This document shows, piece by piece, positions 55,385 through 64,000 of a DNA stretch of 64,000 bases (the stretch's first letter is position 1; each line of letters starts with the position of its first letter). A program made the position numbers and the translations under genes. The stretch is from Pyrenopolyporus hunteri (taxonomy: Eukaryota > Ascomycota > Sordariomycetes > Xylariales > Hypoxylaceae), in NCBI GenBank assembly GCA_902806595.1, contig CADCXC010000035.1:62001-126000 (forward strand), given 5' to 3'. The notes beneath the pieces were generated by a model. That model was not told the DNA's origin. It worked only from the letters and a program-made list of their open reading frames with translations, and did no database searches.

Positions 55385-57218
55385 TTTGAATTATCACTTT
55401 ACGATCTAATTTCCGATCTTTTTGTCTCGAAAATAGGTTACTAGGTTACTCTACGTCCAATGGGCCTTTTTGTATTTACGAACATCGTATTCCATCATCC
55501 TACCTGACTGTAACGGGTACGTGTGTGTGACGTCACTGAAGGCTAGACCCGGAGCAATGCCACCATCACGATCGTCCATACCGGACTACGACTAGGGCCG
55601 GATCCAGTTTAAAACTGGAGAGCGGGAGCGGGTCCGCTACCCGAGAGAAGATCTGCCGGGATGCTCGCGGCATGTGAAATATGACAGCATCTATTCGCGA
55701 TGACTGCTTCGTAATTTCTAATTTAAAAGTCGTCATTGGATGGGTGTATTATGAAAGCACGTGAAAATCGCGGGAGGAAGCACTAACATGCATTTTTAAA
55801 CACCAATAAGATCCTAACGCTCTAATGATTCCTATACTCTAGTAGGTGCTCGTAAAAGCTGTGACATCATATTGATTGATCCGAGTCGCTTGAATCCGTA
55901 TGCTATAAACCAGAGGACACATTTGTAAAGCTAAATGAAGTCGGGATACATGCCTGAAAGGTGACAGGTCGCTGACATTCTAGACTTGGGTAGAAGGTGG
56001 AAGCAAAGCTTGCCAGTTCCGATACTGCGGGAGCGTTTAGCTTTTGCCCAACTTAGCCGAAGACAATGTCGTCCTTTTTCGCGACGAAACATAATGTACC
56101 GCAAGACGGAATGCGCCCTTGATATATTGTCATGAATGAGTACTGATGAGAAAGAAAAGGGGAAAGCTGGCTTACACATCGGTATATTAGCTATCGGCCT
56201 AATAGGATCGTCATTGGGGCTCAAATGAAGAGCGCCTGAAATCGAATATATCAATATAAATACTCCATCCTTCTAGAAGGAATTCTCCATAGCCCCAGCC
56301 TTATTTATATTAATTGAATATCGCCATGTGGTGCGCACAATCAAATATAACCCCATTAAGCGTCAATAGTAAATACCAAAGACGTAGAGAACCTGGTTCA
56401 GCAAACACATGGCAAATCTTATCTGGGAGATTAGTATGAAAGCAACTACCTCATAATCCATATTTAAGCTTCGAAGGGGAGATGAGAAAGCTATGGCCAG
56501 GAGGATTTAGGTGGTCAATTCACGACCGTGCTTTGGGTAAGTTATGAAGTTATGAAGTTTGGGTATTTACGGCAGACATTGTTACTCGTTCACATAACTC
56601 AGTCAAGACTGGCCAATAAGTAATAACCTAACGATATACACTTATGTATATATAGACCTATATATGCTGATATTCATTAACAATATACAATAATGCAAAT
56701 CGATAAGAAGTCCTTTTCCATCCAGTGCCGCCGGGCCATGCGCGGTTTTTCTCTTCCGAGTACATGCTAACGTATAGTACGAAAGAAGAGAGAGAGAGGG
56801 AGGGAGAGAGATAGGGAAAAATAAAAAGAAAAGAGGAATAAATAGACCATGAACGCTGATGCCGATGCCGCTGACGATGCTGACGATACACGAATCCATA
56901 GTTTTTTTCGAATCCCTTCCAAACGCCCAGCTTGAATCTTGGATCTCACGTGTCAACAACAAAGGGGGCAGGGTAAGGTATGAGGTATGGTAAGTGTTAT
57001 GTGCGAATGGAGAAGAGGAAAAGTAGGGGGGGTATCTCGACTGCAAATGCGACGCGCTGCAATCGTCACAAAGGGAAAAGAAAAGGGGGTAGCGAAAAAA
57101 AAAATATGCAAAGAAACGAGTGCTCGCAGCCCAACCGCCCGAAAGAATCTCAAAAACAAAAACAACGCAAGCCCGCCTGCTTCATGAAATACGCTATGCT
57201 GATGCTGATGCTACGATG
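55385..57218. other. Intergenic
   Basis: AT-rich. A GA-rich tract occurs near 56785-56815 and a tandem GAAGTTAT unit near 56544-56562. No gene is supported. Confidence 0.5.
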
Positions 57219-58872
57219 CTAAATAAACCCGCCCCCAAAGTCATCCCCCACGATCGCCGGGCTCCTGAGCCCGCGCCCCACGCTCGCCCTGACCGTGTTC
57301 GCGCGCGGGGGCGGCGGTCCCGCCAGCGGCGACTTGGGGGACACGGGGACGGTCTCGGAGCGCTTCGGCGGCAACATGATGACGTGGCCACCGGCGTTGC
57401 TATTGCCATGACCACCGTTAAACGCGTGGCCGGCGTGGTCGCGGCGCAGCGGCGGCTGCTCGAGCGTCGGCGTCATCGGACGGCTGAAGTTGAACGAGCG
57501 GAAGCCGAAGGGCGACTCGGCGCGGCCGCCGGGCCCGCCGCGGAGCATGTCGGGCGGCAGGACGCGCGGCGGCGTCTGCAGCGGGGACTCGGCGCGCGAC
57601 AGCGAGTACGTGTCGAACGAGGAGGCCGTCGGGCTCGGCAGCGGCCACTGCGAGGAGTCGGGCGTCGGCACGTTGCGGTGGCCCAGCCGCGGCAGGATCA
57701 GCTCGTCCTCGAAGTCCGCCATCAGGTCGTTGCTGTTCTCGTCGTTCTCGTTCCCGGCCTCACCGCCTAGGAACAGCTCGTCCTGCTGCATCTGCGACCG
57801 CGTCATCGCGGGCTTGAGAGGCGGCGGCGCGAGCTGCGGCTCGATCGGCGACATGTACGAGCTACCTGCTAGAGGCCCTGTGAGCGGCATCAAAGGGCTG
57901 TCGGGGGACGGCGGTCGGTCGAAGGTAGAGTTCGTGCTGTCCTGCGATAGCCGGTTCGGCCGAGTCTTGGGCTTGGGTTGCGAGGGCTGGATCACATATT
58001 CGTCTGCTGTGGGCCGGCGCACGTTGCTCCTGTTCGGCCTGCGAGCCCCTACGGCGGCGGGTGGTGGGCCGGCTCTGTCTCTCAGGGGTCGACGCGAGCC
58101 GTCGGTCGGCGTCTGGGGCTGCTGGCTCATCGCGAACTGAGCAGGCGGGTACGTGCCGGCGCGGTCGGGGGTCCTCGGACGAGCGTTGAGGTTCAACGGA
58201 GGAGGTCGTGCCAGCTTTCGCGTCTGAGGCCCGCCCGACGTTTTGGGCCGCTCAATCAGATCTTCTATTCGCGGTCTTGTGAGCTCCTCCACTTTCGTTT
58301 CTAGACTCCGCCTCCGATGCGCGGAAGAAGTGAGGGTATCGCGCCTCGCCCTGACCGTCTGGATCTGGACGCCCGGTTCGTTCCACAGATTCGCTACGCC
58401 GCCAGCAGCTCTGTCCTCGCTTCCGCGGGGAGTCGATATAGGCGACGGGATCGCGGTTGGTCCGAAATTCCTGAGGTTCGGCATATCCCGCGCATTTTGC
58501 ACCTCCTTGAGCGTGGTCGGCACGTTCCTGTGGCTGCCCCTGCTTGACGGGCGGAATATGTCTTCCCTGGCGAATGCCGGCCTCCCTAGGGCTTCGATAC
58601 TCCTGACAGATTGCGGAGGAGACGGCGGCTTACTAGGCGATTGACTCTCTGGCGACTGGGTAAATTGAGCCGTAGGGCTTGGTTTCATTATCCGCAGAGG
58701 CTCCGGGGGTATCGGCGCGTCGTCTACCTCTTCGATACAAGCAGACTGTGGGGCAGGAATATCTAGCTTAAGTTCGTAGCGAGCCAGCGGCGACTTAGGC
58801 CCGGGTGCGGTCGCTAAGGACAGCGGTGCCCCTGCGGCAGAATGCATATCGAGGGGATTTATCCAGGTTTGT

Positions 58873-58904
<32 letters not shown>

Positions 58905-59401
58905 TTGCTTCACGGGAGTGCCTGGCCGGGAAGGATTTCGCACGGGCACAGGAGGTGCCGCAGCCGTAGCCGTAGCTGTGTCTGTGGTTGAGGTAGTCTG
59001 CCAACTGCTGCCCAAATTGGGATTTGACGAATGTTGCTTCAAGCCAGAGTAACTGGGCTGAGGCAGTTCAGTCAAGCTCACGGCAGCCACGTTTGCCGTG
59101 TCCGAGCCGTAAGGAGATGGTCCAGTCCGCGTAGTCGTGATTTTGTATGAATGCGGCATGTCGGGACGGGAACCCTGATAAACATTTCCACCACCACCAG
59201 GGACATTTTTACCGCTCTCGTTATCGGAATCTGGCGCATCCTCGAGAGGTTCTCTGACAAGTTTCCTACGGACCTCAGTTGGCGACGCGCCTATATCGCC
59301 CGGTCTTCAAACCGCCGTCAGCTGAAGTAGGCCTATACAACCTTTGTCTAAACTCACCTTTTCCCGCCGCCGCCGAGCTTAAACCCAAAGAACGAAACCA
59401 T
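57219..59401 (-). CDS. Large disordered protein with a polyglutamine run, function unknown
   Basis: Minus-strand exons 59401-59358 and 59304-57219 encode 709 residues. The 53-nt intron has a GTGAGT donor, a GCTGAC branch and an AAG acceptor. The first exon supplies the short N-terminus MVSFFGFKLGGGGK. The rest is rich in Pro, Ser, Arg and Thr without a folded domain. A 13-Gln run lies near residue 147. Many SP/TP pairs (possible kinase targets) occur. One short segment with more order is LKEVQNARDMPNLRNFG, and another RRRSLETKVEELTRPRIEDLIERP may be helical. The tail ends RGLRSPAIVGDDFGGGF. I recall similar proteins beginning MVSFFG in other ascomycetes, with no function assigned. Confidence 0.75.
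58868..58908 (-). repeat. CAG/CAA repeat coding polyglutamine
   Basis: Thirteen consecutive Gln codons, mixed CAG and CAA, within the disordered-protein gene. Confidence 0.85.
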
Positions 59402-62400
59402 TTTTCCCTCCTCCAAATTAAACGTGCGCAGCTCTCAACCTTCAGCTAGGTTGCCCTACTCTCGCGCGCGCGCACTCTCTCTCCAACAATTAGGACGGTA
59501 ATGACTGTATAGAATGATAGGAAGCAAGAACAGCTCAATTATCTGCAGAATTCAGGAAGAATTATTGCTCGGACCGCAGATTCGGAACCGGGACAGCGAC
59601 AGGGACGACGGGGACACCAGGGACGTGTTGATACAGCGGGGTCGAAACGAGGATGCTAGCAGCCCATGTCGATCGCAATAGCAACCAAGAGCTCAACGTC
59701 GCAATGCACTAGAAGCTGACCGTCAGGATGCCATGTGCGATCCTCTAAAATCTTAAAAAATCTGGAAGAATTTGTTTCTATTTGCAGAAGGTACGGTTGG
59801 TGGGATAAGCTTAATAGTAGGTCAGCTTGAAGGACAGCCGGGATGGAATTCGCGATAGTAAATTTTGCGGTCCCCTAGCATGTAAATAACACGCGGGGGG
59901 TCGTGGTGTGAGGTGGTATCCGAAGCCGCCAAGCCAGTGGTCTATTACCGATGACACCCAACAGTCCTCTTGTTCCTGACAGAGCTGTCGACCAGTTGGA
60001 GGGGGAAGCAAAAAATGTTGCTGCGAGAAATCAGAAAGAGCGTAAGGTGGGATGAGTATGATTCGAACCACGGGTATTAGACATTATGCACGATGGCCGG
60101 CAGAGACAGGGAGAATAGCAACAAACAGGTTACGGTAATCTATGGTTCGAATTATGAGAACTGTTGTCTTTTGACATGCATGCAATGTAGTGTATATCAG
60201 GGAGAGCGTGAGGGCGTGAGAGCGTGAAGGCCCAATGGGGGAAGGGGACGAAGCTCCATAAAATTCAGGGGAACATGTCGACAGGGGACGGGTGGCCCTG
60301 GTCGGTCTTGGCAGGGGGTTCCTAGCCCCAAGTTGCGTCCCGGGATGCTGCAAATGTTCTGAAATGTTCTGTGAATAGCGAGTGAGCTTGGACGTTTCCG
60401 TCCTGGGCATAAGAGACTAGTATCCATTCTCTTCAAGAACCTAAACCTTTGTGGGTAAACGAGGATAAACACTTCGGGTAGCCTATTAAAAGTCAGTCCG
60501 GCCTATGAATGCAGCAGTATCACACTCGCTTCCCCATCAAATTGCATGTTATGCATAACTATTAAACTTGTCGGTAAGGCCGCTTGTGATCAGCCCGCAG
60601 TATAAATACGAGATCTAATCTGCATGAAATATCCTATGTACGTATGTATGAGGCGAAAAGTCACAGTGCAAGCTTACCCGAACGCTTTCAAGGGGAAACA
60701 AATCAAAAGTCTCTTCGAGCCATTAATATGCGTAAATATAGGTATCTTATAGACTTGTGTACGATACCTTCGGCTAGAGGTGTCCTGGGTCTGTTTGATA
60801 TCTCCTGCTATTGCGGTATATAGCTGTGGACTATTCAAACAGGGATGGGGCTACGTGCTCGGAGTCTTCCGAATTTGCACGTCGAAGGGCCCTGCTGAAA
60901 CCACCCAACCCGCGCCGGCCATTCGGAGCTTCAGACGTTGGCGTTGGTGGTGTTCTAGTAGATGTTAGCTAGGTAGTTTACGAATAGCGCGGATATTTTA
61001 GACGCTTCGTCGAGGGCCCGATGATCGAGACCTGGATTTATGAGAACGTAGAATCGGTAGCTAGGAACTTCGGGCTCTTTATTTTGATTCGTTAGGCATC
61101 TTACAGTCGATCCGGACGAATTTGCCCTAAGATCACGGCCGATGTGACGAGAAACTCCACTGCGATCGATAATCAGTTTCCAAGCGCCATGCCCTTGCGT
61201 TAGAGCCGCAGACATCATTAACGAGATCGACATCACAACTCAACGTCCAACAAGGAATAATTATCGCGCATTCGACGTGCTAACGAGATATTCGTTGACC
61301 AAACCGTCAAAAATACCGTGGATGGAAGGGGATTATTACGGAACTAACTGAGAATTCGTTAGGACGGGCAGGAGTGACAATTTAATCATAGCTCGGCCTA
61401 TTTAAATGCCCTTAACCCTAAGCCAAGATCCTCCGAAGGGATACCAACTATAACACAACAATGTCTCGGCGATGACAATTTAGGGTAAGACAATAATGGG
61501 TTACTTGGGACCAATCGATATTGCGTCACTTACAACTGTACCTGGGGGAATGTCTTAGACAGGTAGAGGACAAAAGCGCAGGCCGGGGAGATAAGAGCAT
61601 CAAACAGACGACCTAATCACAAACAGAAGCGCCACCAATTACAGGTATTGTTTTCTCCGGCTAGGGCCTAGAAATAGTCAAACATAATTCACCTTCGTCC
61701 CGCATCGTTCTCGGACACGATCCGGGGGGTCGCGAACTGATTCTATCAAAAAACACGGCGTCTAAATCAATATCCTATTATCATCTAAAAGCGTAACGTC
61801 TCTGGTGCCGTAGGCGATTGCTATCGTCATTGCCAACAGGGACGATCGGGGCGATGCGCTAAACGGCGTCAACTCCGTATCTCGAATATAGTTCATATAA
61901 GCTTCGAACGACCTCGGTTTTGGTAGCCGGTGGCACTGGAAAAGAGTAGAATTGCTAAGTCGGCAAGGGTACCGAAGTTCTCAACCAACCCTACCACTAA
62001 CTATCCCGAACCGCTGTTAAGGAGTCTCCTTTGATTGTTGGCTCATTATTGCAGTGCACCGGGCAATGAAATGAGAAAATGCCCCCACGAGATGCAATCC
62101 GATATCAGATTCTATGACGGCCGACGGCGCTGTGCCCTAGACTTCCGAGTGAAAAATCATTGGCCGTTAAAAACGTTGCCGGCAGCGGCATCCGTCCGGG
62201 TTATTTGGCAGACATTGTTTCTGTGACGGCAGGCCTACTCTTCACTAAGCACCTCTTCATCAATTTCTCCGGCACAATCTTCACAAGTCTAGGTCCTTAG
62301 GTGTTCTGCTAATATACAACGGGAACCGATCAGTTGTCCTAGCATTTACACCTATGAATATCGTAAGCTCAGCACTCCTCACATACCAACACAACACCAG

Positions 62401-62621
62401 AGCCCATTCTTCCAAAATAATAACAATTTACTCCCTCTCTAGAACACTCATCGGGTATATTGTTCTCTTTCTCCATCCTGGCGTCTATGTAAGGTACGCC
62501 GACCCATCTGTGTAATATAACGGGGATATAAATTACACGACACCAAACCAATGCATAATGTAAGACTTCGTCGTCGTCGCTAATGCCGTTCCAAACGGCC
62601 AAATCTTTGCGGCGCAAAGCT
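59402..62621. other. Gene desert
   Basis: Upstream of the disordered-protein gene are a CGCGCGCGC run (about 59464) and CT tracts. GGGACA-type tandem units lie near 59590-59620, and GAGAGCGTGAGG units near 60203-60227. ORFs at 60084-60410, 60955-61236 and 62369-62617 have no family features. Confidence 0.5.
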
Positions 62622-63886
62622 CTATAATGCCGGTTTATCGCCTCCGCCTTTATCCTCCGGCTTGACGCCGTCCTCGGCTGTGATGGGCTTCTCCTTGGTC
62701 GGTCGAATCGGCTCGTAGCTCAGGGTCGTTTTAGCGCCACCTTGGGTCTCCGCGTCTTTGTCTTTGTCTTCCTCTTTCTCCTTTTCGGTATCCTCTCCCG
62801 CAGCAGGAACCGTTGTACTCGCCCCCCCGTCGTCCACGCGCTGCGGCGCATCAGCAGTGCCAACACCCTTTTCATCCCCCTCCTCAGCGCCATCTGGTGT
62901 TCTCGTCTCAGCAGCTGATCCGTGCTGCCCTCCCTCCAGCTCTCGCTCTTGTTCTTGCTCTCGCTCTTGCACTTTCTCTTGTTCATGCTCTTGCCCCTGC
63001 GTCCTTACGTTAGCACCGGAATCGCCGTCGCCTTCCGCCACCGCGGAGGAAGCGTAGGAGGAGGAGGAGAAGCCCAACTTATCCTCCACGTCGCCGGCCA
63101 GCTGCTCGAGCTCGTCGCGGACCCTGTCCTCCCTCGCCGTGCGCGAGAGCTGGCGGGCCGCCTCCTCGTCGCCGACCGTGGCGCGCCACAGCGCCTCCAG
63201 CTCCCCGCGCCACCCCAGCTCGTCCGCCAGCCTGCGCACGCCCGAGTCGCAGTCGCCCAGCACCAGGACGTCGTCGGCGCGCGAGCCCAGGTCGCCCACG
63301 CGCTCGAGGTTGAACAGCACGCGGGGCACGCCGTCGCGCGCGCGCCGCGGCAGGCCCGCGAACGGGTGCACCAGCAGGCTCGTGCCCATGACCAGCATCA
63401 GGTCCGCGGCCGCCGGCACCGAGATGTGGGCGTAGAAGGCCTCGGGCAGCTGCTCGCCGAAGAAGACGATGTCGGGCTTGACGAGCCCGCCGCACCCGGG
63501 CGCCGGGCACCGCGGGGGCTCGCCGCGCCGCACGTGCTCGCGCATCTCGTCGTCCGGGTACGCGGCGCGGCAGTCGACGCAGCGCTGCGTCGCGAAGCTG
63601 CCGTGCGCCTCGACGATCTTGTCCGCGGGCACCCCCGCCGCGCGCTCCAGGCAGTCGATGTTCTGCGTGAAGAGCATGCGCAGCAGGCCCTTGCGCGCCA
63701 GCAGCGCGATGAAGGCGTGCGACACCGTCGGGCTGAAGTTCCCCGGGTACAGCTCCTTGGCCAGGAGGTAGAACGGCTCCGGGTTGCTGCGGAAGAAGTC
63801 GATTTCGAAAACCGCCTCCGGGTGCGGGAGGTTGAACCTGGACAGGTTGTGGTAGAGCCCCGTCTTCGGGGAGCGGAAGTCGGGGA
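62622..63886 (-). CDS. Hst2-like class I sirtuin (NAD-dependent deacetylase), 5' part outside the window
   Basis: Last exon of a minus-strand gene, 421 codons plus two bases. It begins after a CAG acceptor with the bases completing Ile, then PDFRSPKTGLY, so the upstream GAGIS part lies beyond 64000. Visible sirtuin features: the NAD-site TQNIDCLERAAG, the catalytic His in EAHGS (63603-63605), a zinc module CVDC...CPAPGC, KPDIVFFGE, VMGTSLLVHPFAGLP and the late FNLERVGD. This order matches the Hst2/SIRT2 group, which deacetylates histone H4K16 and other proteins. After the catalytic domain comes a long acidic, Glu/Gln/Asp/Lys-rich tail of about 200 residues, partly repeated EQERE units. The catalytic part is extremely GC-rich. 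Confidence 0.88.
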
Positions 63887-64000
63887 CTGTGATGTAGTAA
63901 GTACGTGTATTCGGATATGCGCTTTATGGGATAGTGCGATATATGGTTGATATGATAAGGCTGCATGAGACCCGAGATGGAAAAATCAGATGGAAAAAAG
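63887..64000 (-). other. Intron of the sirtuin gene, incomplete in the window
   Basis: AT-rich sequence directly upstream of the CAG acceptor. The upstream exon is not within the window. Confidence 0.6.

Noticed and set aside
60041..60075. GGTTCGAATC box (minus strand) as a tRNA
   Set aside because: The B-box-like word is present but the bases beside it cannot form a T stem, and no acceptor or anticodon arm is found.
60955..61236. 93-codon minus-strand ORF
   Set aside because: Chance-length ORF, no family resemblance, no promoter or splice support.
62922..63966. Long plus-strand and alternative minus-strand ORFs over the sirtuin exon
   Set aside because: Ala/Arg/Gly-biased translations without motifs; the sirtuin frame holds all family signatures.
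1..64000. CRISPR array, bacterial operon, ribosomal RNA or biosynthetic cluster
   Set aside because: The gene structures are eukaryotic with spliceosomal introns; no spaced direct repeats, no rRNA sequence and no polyketide, peptide or terpene synthase is present.

Overview
The window looks like nuclear DNA of a filamentous ascomycete (Pezizomycotina, probably Sordariomycetes; this is inference). Reasons: most genes are split by short introns (52-213 nt) with GTRAGT-like donors and CTAAC/CTGAC-type branch points; the sulphur gene is the fungal MetX-type serine acetyltransferase; caleosin, stand-alone SRA, Tcd-like dehydratase and CutA/Cid1-like genes are present; and intergenic DNA is full of CCTA/TAGG words typical of that group. 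About 17 protein genes are well supported, roughly one per 3.8 kb, together with one tRNA and long deserts. Exon joins were worked out by hand from splice signals, reading-frame continuity and family motifs.

Layout. 0.6-10.2 kb is the densest part: a putative mitochondrial serine O-acetyltransferase, a YDG/SRA methyl-DNA reader, an SDR lacking its catalytic Tyr/Lys, tRNA-Glu(TTC), a Nudix ADP-sugar-type hydrolase, and (convergent with it) a membrane-anchored tRNA t6A dehydratase of the Tcd family. 11.2-16.3 kb holds a secreted alpha-carbonic anhydrase and a canonical SDR. 17.8-19 kb holds a decayed gene. 20.4-25 kb holds a small secreted Pro/Thr/Ser-rich protein with a duplicated module, a MITE-like inverted repeat, and an F-box-like protein with an 18-unit Asn-x-Thr repeat. 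26.6-30.6 kb encodes a 1290-residue Cid1/CutA-like nucleotidyltransferase. 35.7-41.5 kb holds a peroxiredoxin-like protein and a five-exon disordered protein. 41.5-51 kb is nearly empty. 51-59.4 kb holds an SLC35F-like transporter, a 70-residue Cys-rich protein, caleosin and a polyQ disordered protein. The window ends inside a Hst2-like sirtuin gene.

The genes do not form an obvious biosynthetic cluster; they read as mostly housekeeping loci separated by repeat-rich spacers. I did not find a clearly new multi-gene system. The items most worth a second look are the SDR without YxxxK, the secreted tandem-module protein, the Asn-x-Thr repeat F-box protein, the MITE-like element, the decayed gene at 17.8-19 kb, and the small CxxC protein.
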